Below are positions 17,086 to 25,612 of a DNA stretch of 64,000 nucleotides, one piece after another. The stretch is taken from assembly GCF_035607535.1 (NCBI RefSeq), contig NZ_JAYDZX010000001.1, positions 310,001 to 374,000 on the forward strand, written 5' to 3'. Positions within the stretch are counted from its first letter, which is position 1. Every line of letters begins with the position of its first letter. The notes beneath the pieces are model-generated. The model did no database searches and was not told where the DNA came from. It saw only the letters and a list, made by a program, of their open reading frames with translations. Position numbers and translations under genes: made by a program. The DNA comes from Salinimicrobium sp035607535 (GTDB lineage Bacteria; Bacteroidota; Bacteroidia; Flavobacteriales; Flavobacteriaceae).

Positions 17086-17597
17086 TGCAGAAGACACATT
17101 CTAACACTGGATTTGAAAAGAAAAAGTTCCCCCTGGTGCTGGTTCTGGACGGAGTTTCGGGACCTGCAAACATTGGCAGCCTCTTTCGGCTGGCCGATGC
17201 CTTCAATATTGAGAAGATCATTTTCTGTGGTACTTCCGTTGACATTCAAAGTAACAGGTTGAGAAGAACTGCAAGAGCAACAGTCAAAAATGTCATTTTT
17301 GAGGAGCAGGAAAATTCCGAAGTAATTTGCAGAGCTTTAAAAGCTTCAGGATATAGAATATTTGCTTTAGAAATTACTTCTGATAGTGAACAACTCCAGG
17401 ATTTTGATTTTTCAGAAGTAGAAAAGCTGGCCCTGGTGCTGGGTAATGAAAGATCAGGTATTGAGGCCAGGGTTTTAAAGCTGGCAGATAAGGCATTACA
17501 CATCAACATGTTTGGGGAAAATAGTAGCATGAATGTCACTCATGCTGCAGCTATTGCCCTTTTTGAAATTACAAAAAGGCTGCAGCCAGTTCCATGA
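17085..17597 (+). CDS. TrmH/SpoU family RNA 2'-O-methyltransferase, 170 aa
   Basis: This is a short SPOUT methyltransferase consisting of the catalytic domain alone. Motif 1 is GPANIGSLFRLADAF with the catalytic Arg. Motif 2 is LVLGNERSGI. Motif 3 is MNVTHAAAIALFEI. The size resembles TrmL, which modifies the wobble base, but a target cannot be assigned. It is coupled to the DUF4159 gene by a one-base overlap. Confidence 0.9.
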   Translation: MQKTHSNTGFEKKKFPLVLVLDGVSGPANIGSLFRLADAFNIEKIIFCGTSVDIQSNRLRRTARATVKNVIFEEQENSEVICRALKASGYRIFALEITSDSEQLQDFDFSEVEKLALVLGNERSGIEARVLKLADKALHINMFGENSSMNVTHAAAIALFEITKRLQPVP

Positions 17598-17616
17598 GAA
17601 ATAATATATTTACTTC

Positions 17617-18705
17617 GTGAACGAAAAAGAGCTTTCCTACGGAATCCTTCGGGCTATAGCCATTATACTCGGAGTGGCATTTCTTCTTTATTTCCTGTAC
17701 CTCATACAGTCGGTACTCATTTACATTGCCATTGCCGGGGTGATTTCACTGGTGGGCAGACCTGTTGTGATATTTCTGAAAAATCATCTAAGGGTTCCCA
17801 ATAAAGTAGCGGTAGTCATTGTGCTACTGCTCGTGGTGTGCAGTTTTATTGGCCTTATCACCATTTTTATACCTATTGTTGTTGAACAGAGTAAGAACCT
17901 GGGCCAGATCGACATGGACGCTTTTACCCGCGACCTCAATGAACTTAATAACCAGATCAACAATTACCTGGGAGTTGAAGAAATCGATATTATTGAAGGA
18001 ATTAAGCAGACTGAGTTTGTGCGGAATTTCGATCTCACCACCATTCCCCGATACCTGAACAATTTCTTCGGAATACTGGGAGCCGGGATCATTGCCGTTT
18101 TTTCTGTGATCTTTATCGCCTTTTTTTTCCTGAAGGACAGCAAATTGATGTTGAACAGTATTCTTGTTTTTGCGAACAAGGGACATGAAGATAAATTCCA
18201 GAGGGTTTTCAATAAGATCAAAGTGCTTCTTTCGAGATATTTTGTGGGGCTAACGATGCAGATCACCGTGCTGTTCATTTTGTACAGCATACTTTTATCT
18301 CTGTTTGAGATCGATAATCCTATAGCGATTGCATTTATTTGTGCATTTCTAAACATCGTGCCCTATCTTGGACCTATCATTGCGGGAATTTTGGTCTCTC
18401 TTTTTGTTATCTCCAGCAACCTGGGAGCCGATTTTCAGACGATCATTCTTCCGCAGCTCATTTACGTAATGTCCGGCTATTTGATTTGTCAGTTGATCGA
18501 CAATTTCATAAATCAGCCACTTATTTTCGGAGCCAGCGTGCGCTCTCATCCCCTGGAGATCTTCCTTGTGATTCTTATTGCAGGACTTACATCAGGAATT
18601 ATGGGGATGGTAGTTGCTGTACCTTTTTACACGGCTGTAAAAGTAATTGCCAAGGAATCTTTGAGTGAGTACAAGATCGTAAAACGACTTACCCGGGATC
18701 TCTAG
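17617..18705 (+). CDS. AI-2E family transporter (PerM/TqsA type), 362 aa
   Basis: The start is GTG at 17617. This is a polytopic inner-membrane protein with about eight predicted helices: two at 12-52, one at 65-87, and the rest at about 155-180, 215-300 and 310-345. The family motif region is LNIVPYLGPIIAGI. Members export varied small molecules or ions (AI-2 in TqsA, Na+/H+ in others), so the substrate is unknown. The stop is immediately followed by the next ATG. Confidence 0.9.
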   Translation: MNEKELSYGILRAIAIILGVAFLLYFLYLIQSVLIYIAIAGVISLVGRPVVIFLKNHLRVPNKVAVVIVLLLVVCSFIGLITIFIPIVVEQSKNLGQIDMDAFTRDLNELNNQINNYLGVEEIDIIEGIKQTEFVRNFDLTTIPRYLNNFFGILGAGIIAVFSVIFIAFFFLKDSKLMLNSILVFANKGHEDKFQRVFNKIKVLLSRYFVGLTMQITVLFILYSILLSLFEIDNPIAIAFICAFLNIVPYLGPIIAGILVSLFVISSNLGADFQTIILPQLIYVMSGYLICQLIDNFINQPLIFGASVRSHPLEIFLVILIAGLTSGIMGMVVAVPFYTAVKVIAKESLSEYKIVKRLTRDL

Positions 18706-19890
18706 ATGAACAGGCGACTTCTAAATAAGGAGGTTCAAGATTTTGTTGAGAAGCATTACAAAGAAGAGGTGTCAAAAATGGCATTTCAGGGGAGTCCTTT
18801 TGAAGGAGTTTCTACTCAGGAATTATTGGTGCAACTCTCAGGAAAAAAACGGGCTGAAAAGAAACTTCCCACCTGGTTCAAAACCCACGGAGTTATTTAT
18901 CCTCCTAACCTCAATCTGGAACAGACTTCTTCGGAAATTACAGCCGAATACAAAGCCTCTTTAACTTTTGGAGCGAACATGGTCGATCTTACCGGCGGTT
19001 TCGGAATTGATTCCTTTTACTTTGCTCAAAAAGTGCAAAATCTTAAGCATTTTGAACTGAATGAAGAATTGCAGGAAATCGCCCGGCACAACTTTGAGAT
19101 CTTAGGTGCCAAAAATGTCATTTCTGAAGCCGGAGATGGAATGGAATTCCTTCGGAATACTTCTGAAGAGTTCGACTGTATCTACCTTGATCCTTCCCGC
19201 AGAGATGATTTGGGCGGAAGGGTATTTTTTCTTTCAGATTGCCTACCGAATGTTCCTGAAAATATGGAACTACTCCAGAGAAAGTCGAAGAAAATTTTAA
19301 TCAAAACCTCTCCTCTTTTAGATCTACAGGCAGGATTAAAAGAGCTGAAAAATGTTGAGGAGATCCATATAGTTGCTGTGGATAATGATGTTAAGGAATT
19401 ACTTTGGATCATTCAAAGAGAACCTTCAGAAGAGCAGGTTCTGGTCAAAACAGTGAATTTTCAGAAGAATGAAAAGCAGGTTTTTGAAAGTCTGCTTGGA
19501 AATGGATCAACTGAAGAGTACAGCGAACCACTCACTTATCTGTACGAGCCTAATGCTGCAATCATGAAAAGCGGATTATTTGCTGATTTAGGAAGAAAAT
19601 TGGATCTAAAAAAGCTACATCCAAACACGCAGCTCTTTACTTCGGAAACTCTGAAAAACTTCCCCGGCAGGCATTTCAGGATCCTGAAAATTCTGCCGTA
19701 TAAAAGAAAACAGCTTAAAAAAGAGCTTGATCTAAAAAAAGCAAACATTACCACCAGGAACTTTTCCGAGTCGGTTGAAAGTCTTCGAAAAATGCTGAAG
19801 TTCAAGGATGGTGGAAAAGATTATCTGTTTTTCACCACTTTGTTTTCAGGGGATAAAGCAGTGCTGGTTTGCGAAAAATGTGTTGATTGA
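18706..19890 (+). CDS. class I SAM-dependent methyltransferase, PG_1098-like, 394 aa
   Basis: An N-terminal helical part is followed by a Rossmann methyltransferase: DLTGGFGIDSFYFAQ is the SAM motif, FELNEELQEIARHN is motif II, and YLDPSRRDD takes the place of the NPPY/DPPR motif. A C-terminal THUMP-like/ferredoxin-like region follows. It matches what I know of the PG_1098 family of Bacteroidota, which probably acts on RNA, but the target is unproven. It is the last gene of the tsaD operon and ends 3 bases from the convergent GT2 stop. Confidence 0.85.
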   Translation: MNRRLLNKEVQDFVEKHYKEEVSKMAFQGSPFEGVSTQELLVQLSGKKRAEKKLPTWFKTHGVIYPPNLNLEQTSSEITAEYKASLTFGANMVDLTGGFGIDSFYFAQKVQNLKHFELNEELQEIARHNFEILGAKNVISEAGDGMEFLRNTSEEFDCIYLDPSRRDDLGGRVFFLSDCLPNVPENMELLQRKSKKILIKTSPLLDLQAGLKELKNVEEIHIVAVDNDVKELLWIIQREPSEEQVLVKTVNFQKNEKQVFESLLGNGSTEEYSEPLTYLYEPNAAIMKSGLFADLGRKLDLKKLHPNTQLFTSETLKNFPGRHFRILKILPYKRKQLKKELDLKKANITTRNFSESVESLRKMLKFKDGGKDYLFFTTLFSGDKAVLVCEKCVD

Positions 19891-19893
19891 GAT

Positions 19894-20757
19894 TTATTCC
19901 ATCGGAATATTACTACCCGAAAAGATCTTTTTTGACACCTCTTTTTTTTTACCTTTTAATTTCCGAAGAAGGTTGCGTGGAGCAATATAAAAGGCTGCAA
20001 CAAAAACAAAGCAAATATTTAAAACTGTGATCCTGGCTACGTCCTGCCAGGGCTTGAAGTGAGTTACCCGCTCATTTGGATCATATAATACCTTTACCGG
20101 AAGATTTATCACTTTTGCGCCCGCCCAGGAAGCTTTGACGATCACCTCTATTTCAAGTTCGAACCTGGAAGTATAAAGATTCAACGAATTAATGGCCTCC
20201 AGAGGGTAAAGCCTGTAACCACACTGGGTGTCATCGAGATCCACACCCGTTTCTACCCAAAACCAGAAACTGGAGAAACGGTTGCCGATACTGCTCTTTT
20301 CGGGGACAGTAGGATCATCCATTTTTCGGGATCCTATCACCAGGAGATCAGGTTTTGTTGGTAGGTGAGATTCAAGAGCATCTAAAAATATATGCAGATC
20401 ATCGGGAAAATGCTGTCCATCTGAATCCATCGAAATGGCATACTTGTATCCCATTTTATAAGCCTCTCTGAAACCTGTTTTTAAAGCATTTCCTTTGCCT
20501 TTGTTTACGGAAATATGTATCACCCGGAGCGCGGAGTAATTTTTGAGGATCTGTGAGGTATTATCGGTAGAGCCATCATTCACCACAATTATATTAACAG
20601 TGAATTCAATCACCTGATCTACTACCCTTTTCAGCGTTACTTCGTTATTATAAGTAGGAATAAGGACGCAGCACTGCAGCTCGTCAAATCTTGATTGATA
20701 TAATGGTGGATGGTTCAATAAAAAGTTTTGATATAAATTTAGGGAAAACTGCAGCAA
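19894..20757 (-). CDS. family 2 glycosyltransferase, DPM1/polyprenyl-phosphate type, 287 aa
   Basis: A GT-A fold starts at about residue 28 with CVLIPTYNNEVTLKRVV. It has NDGSTDNTSQIL for nucleotide binding and the metal-binding SMDSDGQHFPDD. A C-terminal hydrophobic stretch (ITVLNICFVFVAAFYIA) would anchor it to the membrane. These enzymes load a sugar on polyprenyl phosphate or act in lipid glycosylation. It stands alone, outside the main glycan locus. Confidence 0.88.
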   Translation of the reverse strand: MLQFSLNLYQNFLLNHPPLYQSRFDELQCCVLIPTYNNEVTLKRVVDQVIEFTVNIIVVNDGSTDNTSQILKNYSALRVIHISVNKGKGNALKTGFREAYKMGYKYAISMDSDGQHFPDDLHIFLDALESHLPTKPDLLVIGSRKMDDPTVPEKSSIGNRFSSFWFWVETGVDLDDTQCGYRLYPLEAINSLNLYTSRFELEIEVIVKASWAGAKVINLPVKVLYDPNERVTHFKPWQDVARITVLNICFVFVAAFYIAPRNLLRKLKGKKKEVSKKIFSGSNIPME

Positions 20758-20776
20758 TGCAATTTAAATAGAGAAT

Positions 20777-20784
20777 CAAAAATA
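20777..20784 (-). promoter_or_regulatory. possible -7 element for the GT2 gene
   Basis: TATTTTTG on the minus strand matches TAnnTTTG and is 20 bases before the ATG at 20757. No TTG lies at the expected -33 distance. Confidence 0.3.
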
Positions 20785-20883
20785 GGTAAACTTCTATGAT
20801 CCTGTTGTATTGAAATTAATGGGAAATTTTGTTATTGGTGTTGTGGTCGTGAGCAATGATAAAAAAATGAGCAACTCTACCTT

Positions 20884-21009
20884 TGTATTTCTAATTTCGT
20901 ACTTCTACTCTCGTACTTCTGCCCTCGTACTTCTACCTTCGTACTTCTACCTTCGTACTTCTACCTTCGTACTTCTACCTTCGTACTTCTACCTTCGTAC
21001 TTCTAATTT
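20884..21009. repeat. 14-bp tandem minisatellite, nine units
   Basis: The unit CGTACTTCTACCTT repeats with a 14-base period. Five central units (20926-20995) are identical. The outer units drift: TGTATTTCTAATTT at 20884, CGTACTTCTACTCT at 20898, CGTACTTCTGCCCT at 20912 and CGTACTTCTAATTT at 20996. The period is not a multiple of three and no gene spans it, so it is noncoding. It lies between the GT2 gene and the tRNA operon terminators. Confidence 0.95.
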
Positions 21010-21053
21010 CAGGATTACCTCCCTGCGGTCGGTGATCCTGTGTGGGGGTAACT

Positions 21054-21099
21054 AAAACAAAGCCAGCAGGCTAGCGCCTGCACGGTCTTTTTTGTTTTA
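21054..21099 (-). terminator. distal hairpin downstream of tRNA-Pro
   Basis: AAAACAAA..GCAGGC (21066-21071), loop TAGC, GCCTGC (21076-21081), then a T-rich arm ending TTTTGTTTT. The outer A-rich and T-rich arms also pair. It is the second of two hairpins after the minus-strand tRNAs, and T-runs exist on both sides. Confidence 0.55.
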
Positions 21100-21132
21100 T
21101 CCTTCGACCTCGAACTAGTTCGGGTCTTGGCT

Positions 21133-21173
21133 AAAACAAAAAAGCCCTGCACTTCCGTGCAAGGCTTTGTTTT
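21133..21173 (-). terminator. terminator hairpin directly after tRNA-Pro
   Basis: The arms AAAGCC-TGCAC and GTGCA-GGCTTT pair across a TTCC loop, with one C/A mismatch. They are flanked by AAAACAAA and TTTGTTTT, which extend the stem and provide the T-run. It ends two bases before the 3' end of tRNA-Pro, in the right place to end the tRNA operon. Confidence 0.7.
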
Positions 21174-21174
21174 G

Positions 21175-21249
21175 TCGGGGTGGCAGGATTCGAACCTGCG
21201 GCCTCCTGCTCCCAAAGCAGGCGCGATAACCGGGCTACGCTACACCCCG
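21175..21249 (-). tRNA. tRNA-Pro (anticodon TGG)
   Basis: This is a 75-base cloverleaf on the minus strand. The acceptor stem CGGGGTG pairs with CACCCCG with A73. The anticodon arm is CCTGC-TTTGGGA-GCAGG with TGG in the loop, and the T-arm contains GGTTCGAATCC. The CCA end is not encoded (CAA follows). It is the second tRNA of a two-gene operon. Confidence 0.97.
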
Positions 21250-21252
21250 AAA

Positions 21253-21324
21253 TAATTCAAAATTCAATATTTAAAATTCTGAATTCCAAGTAAACTTGAA
21301 ATAGAAATTCTGAATTTTGAATTA
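21253..21324. repeat. 14-bp inverted repeat between the two tRNA genes
   Basis: TAATTCAAAATTCA (21253-21266) and TGAATTTTGAATTA (21311-21324) are perfect complements separated by 44 bases, which contain further AAATTCTGAATT-like copies. In the tRNA precursor this would fold into a long AT stem bringing the two tRNAs together. Confidence 0.7.
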
Positions 21325-21330
21325 ACTCAG

Positions 21331-21415
21331 CGGAGAGTGTGAGATTCGAACTCACGCGACAATTGCTCGTCGACAGTTTAGCAAACTGCTCCATTAACCA
21401 CTCTGGCAACTCTCC
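21331..21415 (-). tRNA. tRNA-Ser (anticodon GCT)
   Basis: This is an 85-base class II tRNA on the minus strand. The acceptor GGAGAGT pairs with ACTCTCC with G73. The anticodon loop TTGCTAA carries GCT. The long variable arm around GTCGACGAGCAATTGTCGC and the T-arm GTTCGAATC are clear. CCA is not encoded. Confidence 0.96.
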
Positions 21416-21452
21416 TAATTCTGTATATGAACTTGCAAATATTTTGCGGTTG

Positions 21453-21484
21453 CAAATGTATGTTATCAGATAGTATTCTGCAAA
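21453..21484 (-). promoter_or_regulatory. predicted promoter of the tRNA-Ser/tRNA-Pro operon
   Basis: On the minus strand, TTTG (21481-21484) is followed after 20 bases by TACATTTG (21453-21460), an exact Bacteroidota consensus. Transcription would begin about 30 bases before tRNA-Ser. The 279-base gap 21416-21694 otherwise shows no gene. Confidence 0.6.
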
Positions 21485-21694
21485 CCTTTTTAGGCTTTTT
21501 TGCCGCTTAAAAATGCGGATATTCTTAATTGATTTTCTTTCAGGGGTTTGAGTAAAACATTATCGTGTAGCAAATGGTTTAGGATCAATTCCCGTCTTTA
21601 ATCGTTCAGGAGCTTCAACTACAGTTAAAATATTTTAAAACCCTCCTTAAGCGGCTGATAATATCCTATTTTTAATAGAAAGTTAAAAACCGAT

Positions 21695-23341
21695 ATGTCA
21701 ATCCTCCCCGAAAATCTAGAAAGATATCAGAAGTTTCTGAGTTTTATGCTTAAATACTGGAACAGCGACCTCCTCAATGAGACTGCATCCAATGCTTTAG
21801 AAGAAGAAACTGCCCGCACTTTTAACGATTATGAACAATCCCCGGAAGAGCTAGTGGAAGATCTTAAGCAAATGGGTCCTACTTATGTTAAACTGGGGCA
21901 GTTACTATCTACCCGCCCCGATCTTCTTCCCGACCGTTACCTGGAGGCCCTGGCTTCTCTTCAGGATGATCTACCTACTATTTCATATGAAGAAGTTCGG
22001 GAAATTGTTGAAGGAGAGATTGGAAGCAAAATCTCGAAAGCCTTCAACTATTTTGAAGAAAAGCCTTTAGCAAGTGCTTCTATAGGTCAGGTGCACCTTG
22101 CAGAGTTGAGATCAGGTAAAACTGTTGCTGTAAAGGTCCAAAGGCCGGGAATTAGAAAGAAGTTTATGGAGGACCTCGATACACTGGAAGAAATGGCGGG
22201 TCTGGCCGTAAAACATACGGAGGTCGGGAAGAAATATGCATTTAGTGATGTACTGGCAGAGCTAAGGCGGATAATGCTGCATGAGCTGGATTACCTGAGG
22301 GAGGCAAATAACCTTGTGACCCTGGGATTAAACCTGAAGGAGTATAGGAGGTTAATTGTGCCACAGCCCTTTCCGGACTATACGACCTCCAGGGTCCTTA
22401 CCATGGAATATGTAAAAGGGAAAAAAGTCACCAGCATCTCCCCTCTTAAGAAAACAGAAAACGACTATACAGCTCTTGTTGATGAATTCATCGAGGCTTA
22501 CCTCAAACAGATAGTTTCAGATGGATTTGTCCATGCCGATCCTCATCCGGGAAATGTACATCTTCTGGAAAATGAAAAAATTGCACTTATTGATCTTGGA
22601 ATGGTAGCCCAGTTCTCCAGGAAAATGAAAGATTTTCTTCTTAGACTTCTTTTAGCTTTAAGTAAAAATAACGGTGAGGAAATCGCTGATATTCTTCTTA
22701 GAATGAGCAATAAAAGAGAAGAAAATTCTGAAGAACAATTCAGACGCCAGATAAACATCATGGTCCAGGAGGGACAAAACAGTACTGCAAAAGACATGCA
22801 GACGGGAAAATTATTGATCCAAATGAACCGCAGCGCTGCAATGAACGGAATTCATCTTCCTGTGGAAGTAAATATTCTTGGAAAGATCCTCTTAAATATG
22901 GATCAAATAATTGCATTTTTGGCACCTGAGTACGATTTACGTGAAGCGGTTAGAAATTACATGAACAAGCTGCTTCAGAATAAAATGCTCAATGAGCTGA
23001 AGCCGGAGGAGGTTCTGTCAATATTATTGGACTCTAAAAAGTTAGTTGAAAATCTGCCTGACAGGATAGACAAAATAACCGAGAATCTGGCGAGAAATGA
23101 ATTCCGGTTTGCCATTGACGCCATAGACGAAAAAAGACTGACAGATGGTTTTCAAAAAGTGGCAAATCGGATCACATTAGGATTGATCATAGCTTCGATG
23201 ATCATAGGGGCTGCAATGCTGATGAGTGTACCTTCGGCATTTACGATTTTTGGGTATCCGGGACTGGCAATAATATTTTTCTTGTTAGCCGCTGTTGCAG
23301 CAATTTATTTGAGCTACACTATATTGTTTAAAGATGAGTGA
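21695..23341 (+). CDS. ABC1/AarF/UbiB family atypical kinase, 548 aa
   Basis: The protein-kinase-like fold of the ABC1 family is clear. The family's KxGQ motif appears as YVKLGQLLSTRPDLLP. The modified nucleotide loop is ASASIGQVHLAELRSGKTVAVKVQRPG, the catalytic segment is DGFVHADPHPGNVHL, and IALIDLGM is the DFG-like part. Two C-terminal helices (about 490-545) anchor it in the membrane. Members support quinone or lipid homeostasis; the substrate is not defined. The gene stands alone. Confidence 0.92.
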   Translation: MSILPENLERYQKFLSFMLKYWNSDLLNETASNALEEETARTFNDYEQSPEELVEDLKQMGPTYVKLGQLLSTRPDLLPDRYLEALASLQDDLPTISYEEVREIVEGEIGSKISKAFNYFEEKPLASASIGQVHLAELRSGKTVAVKVQRPGIRKKFMEDLDTLEEMAGLAVKHTEVGKKYAFSDVLAELRRIMLHELDYLREANNLVTLGLNLKEYRRLIVPQPFPDYTTSRVLTMEYVKGKKVTSISPLKKTENDYTALVDEFIEAYLKQIVSDGFVHADPHPGNVHLLENEKIALIDLGMVAQFSRKMKDFLLRLLLALSKNNGEEIADILLRMSNKREENSEEQFRRQINIMVQEGQNSTAKDMQTGKLLIQMNRSAAMNGIHLPVEVNILGKILLNMDQIIAFLAPEYDLREAVRNYMNKLLQNKMLNELKPEEVLSILLDSKKLVENLPDRIDKITENLARNEFRFAIDAIDEKRLTDGFQKVANRITLGLIIASMIIGAAMLMSVPSAFTIFGYPGLAIIFFLLAAVAAIYLSYTILFKDE

Positions 23342-23347
23342 AAAAGT

Positions 23348-23375
23348 GGCAGTAGACAGTAAATAGTAGGCAGTA
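23348..23375. repeat. 7-bp tandem repeat, four units
   Basis: Four consecutive heptamers, GGCAGTA, GACAGTA, AATAGTA and GGCAGTA, fill the short gap between the UbiB-like kinase gene and the convergent wzi gene. All share AGTA at the end. Confidence 0.75.
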
Positions 23376-23422
23376 AAATAAATATTTTAGGCTTAGCCCC
23401 AATTTTGTGGAAATTCAAGGCT

Positions 23423-24772
23423 TTAAAAAAAGCTTTTTTGAATCCTAAGGCCGAGGCCAACATTAGAGGAATTCTCTTCAAAATATATGTCTGCTCCAAA
23501 TTGGAGGTTCACATTTATAAAATCCTGCCAAACATTCACATCAAGATAAGTTGATATGATTTGTTCAACAGGTTTGGAGGTACCGCCCTTGGCTCCGTAA
23601 TTTGCCCTGTAGCTTGCCAGGAACTTGTATGGATATGTATAATATGCCAAGCCGGTTAAACCGATGTGGTGAGCAACAATGTTGTTATGAGCTACTCTAA
23701 ATCTGTCCTCGTCAAGCATCATAAAAGGTAAACCGATAATCCTATTCTCATAGGTCCAGCCGGATCTATATAAGTGATTATTGAAGTAGTTATCTTTTCC
23801 GTCTGTAGTAGGGTAGGTTTTACTTTGATGCCTTGTATAATAATATTCGTACATAAAAGCCTGCACCCACTTTTCAGGCTGTTGGTCCTTAATGTAGATC
23901 CCATAGCGACCATCGGGAGTATTTCTTAGCTTAATACCGGAATAATCTTCAAAAATTGTGTTATAGATAAGGGATACATCAAAATGCGAAATGGAAGTAT
24001 TTAGCTGCACTTCATAACCTCCAAGGTGATTTCCTAGTCCGTTCACCTCCTGTTCCCCAACGAATCCATCACCTCCTATTATACTACCTCCTGTGATCAC
24101 CCTGAGGTAATCTTCAAAACTGGCCGGTAATTCTCCATATTCTTCAGATTTCCCTCCCCATTGGACATAATGATGCCCTCCTGCCACGAGTTCTATATTT
24201 CGGATTCCATTAAAAATAAAGTGAAAACTTTTGTGATGAATTCTGATGTTCTGAATGTACCTGTCCTGCTCGTCAGAAAAGAACTCATCCCAGGAGGCTT
24301 TAAATCCTATTCCTGCACGTTCAAATATTGTTAGGGGCTTGAGATCAATGCCAATACCCGGAATAGGTCTGGAGTTATTTGACCAAAGAACATTTTCATT
24401 TGTAGCACTTACTCCACTAAAAGACTCGGGGTTTTGTTTCCGACCGGCAAAGACATCAATTCTACTGTTTTCAAAGCTCACAAAATATTCATCCAATTGT
24501 GCTTCACTGGAATAACCATCGTGATAAAGAACTCCCAAACCTGCCTGTAATATCCCCCCGTATCTGAATTCATACCTCCCGGTACCAGTGATCCAGGAAC
24601 TGACATTCGTTATTTCATCTATTCTGCCGCGTCTGTTCGAATGTATCCAAAAGGGACTCTCTTCTCCCGAGTATAAAATCCCTTCACCGGTAGCTGAAAC
24701 ATTATATTCTACTTCCTGTGCTTGAGTTGCTGAAAAGATTAAGAAAAGTAAAAGAGGGAGTTTTCTGAACAC
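23423..24772 (-). CDS. wzi: capsule assembly Wzi-family outer-membrane protein, about 449 aa
   Basis: Wzi proteins are outer-membrane beta-barrels that help attach capsule to the cell surface. The protein is rich in aromatic barrel strands (e.g. GAGYEVQL-like and FHFIFNGIRNIELVAGGHHY segments) and ends in Phe-Phe. I start at GTG 24772, which places the signal peptide FRKLPLLLFLIFSATQA at the N-terminus. A frame from ATG 24883 adds 37 residues, buries the signal peptide and overlaps cpsB. A promoter at 24790-24819 supports the shorter start. This is the first gene of the glycan locus at its low end. Confidence 0.85.
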   Translation of the reverse strand: MFRKLPLLLFLIFSATQAQEVEYNVSATGEGILYSGEESPFWIHSNRRGRIDEITNVSSWITGTGRYEFRYGGILQAGLGVLYHDGYSSEAQLDEYFVSFENSRIDVFAGRKQNPESFSGVSATNENVLWSNNSRPIPGIGIDLKPLTIFERAGIGFKASWDEFFSDEQDRYIQNIRIHHKSFHFIFNGIRNIELVAGGHHYVQWGGKSEEYGELPASFEDYLRVITGGSIIGGDGFVGEQEVNGLGNHLGGYEVQLNTSISHFDVSLIYNTIFEDYSGIKLRNTPDGRYGIYIKDQQPEKWVQAFMYEYYYTRHQSKTYPTTDGKDNYFNNHLYRSGWTYENRIIGLPFMMLDEDRFRVAHNNIVAHHIGLTGLAYYTYPYKFLASYRANYGAKGGTSKPVEQIISTYLDVNVWQDFINVNLQFGADIYFEENSSNVGLGLRIQKSFF

Positions 24773-24789
24773 ACTTTCATTTTGAGCAG

Positions 24790-24819
24790 TAAAAGTAGTA
24801 TTCTTCCGATAAAGCTCAA
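24790..24819 (-). promoter_or_regulatory. predicted promoter for wzi
   Basis: TTG (24817-24819, minus strand) is followed after 19 bases by TACTTTTA (24790-24797), one base off the TAnnTTTG consensus. Transcription would start about 10 bases before GTG 24772, which argues against the ATG at 24883. Confidence 0.4.
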
Positions 24820-24865
24820 TACACTTAGAACTAAAATCAGTAATTTTATCTTGTAAATGTAACGC

Positions 24866-25612
24866 ATGTTCAACCTTTTTCAAAAGAAATATTTTCTAAG
24901 GGATCACCTTGACAATTTTATTGATATTCATAATCATATCTTACCGGGGATTGATGATGGTGCTACAGATGTAGAGACTTCCATTGAACTGGTTAAAGGC
25001 TTTCAGAAATTGGGGATCAGTCAGTTTATAGCTACCCCACATGTAATGAATGACTATTATCCCAATACACGAGAAAGAATAATAGAGGCCCGAGAAGCTC
25101 TTATTACGGAATTAGAGTTGAGAGGTATGAAAGAAACCAAAATCAAAGCGGCTGCCGAGTACATGATGGACCAGGCTTTTCTCGAACTGGTACAGGAAGA
25201 GGAACTTCTTACCCTTATGGAAAATATGGTTTTGGTAGAAATGTCCTATTTCCAGCCTCCCATTAATTTGAATGAAATTCTGTTCAAGCTTCAGACAGCT
25301 CAATATAAGCCCGTTTTGGCACACCCGGAGCGGTATGCGTTCTTCCATTCCAAATCTTTGAATAAGTACGCAGAATTAAAGGACAGAGGCTGCTTATTCC
25401 AGCTCAATGCGCTTAGCCTTGTTGGCCACTATGGAAAGAACATGCAGGAAATTGCTTTCCGCCTTCTGGAGGAGGGGATGATAGACTTTTTGGGTACTGA
25501 CACTCATCAATTGAGGCATCTGGACAAATTGTCGACAGCTCAATTGTTTAAAAAGCAGATTGAGCTTGTGACACCAATAATCAAAAGAACTAAAGAGACT
25601 TTTGTTTTCTAG
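24866..25612 (+). CDS. cpsB: CpsB/CapC-type PHP-domain tyrosine phosphatase, 248 aa
   Basis: The manganese-dependent phosphatase of capsule systems dephosphorylates the Wzc-type tyrosine kinase. The PHP motifs are visible: DIHNHILPGIDDGA (metal His pair and Asp), IATPHV, LAHPERY, and FLGTDTHQL near the C-terminus. It is one of only two plus-strand genes in the glycan locus. It is convergent with wzc, and the two stop codons share a palindromic CTAG. Confidence 0.92.
   Translation: MFNLFQKKYFLRDHLDNFIDIHNHILPGIDDGATDVETSIELVKGFQKLGISQFIATPHVMNDYYPNTRERIIEAREALITELELRGMKETKIKAAAEYMMDQAFLELVQEEELLTLMENMVLVEMSYFQPPINLNEILFKLQTAQYKPVLAHPERYAFFHSKSLNKYAELKDRGCLFQLNALSLVGHYGKNMQEIAFRLLEEGMIDFLGTDTHQLRHLDKLSTAQLFKKQIELVTPIIKRTKETFVF

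Noticed and set aside
20884..21009. CRISPR array
   Set aside because: Units are contiguous 14-mers without spacers and no cas genes are near.
20810..21055. 81-aa open frame with repeated SYFYLRTS-like peptide
   Set aside because: It is a read-through of the 14-bp minisatellite; the period only gives a repeated peptide because 3 x 14 = 42 bases. No family, and no gene-like start.
24773..24883. 37-residue N-terminal extension of Wzi from ATG 24883
   Set aside because: It buries the signal peptide, overlaps the cpsB start and lies upstream of the predicted promoter.
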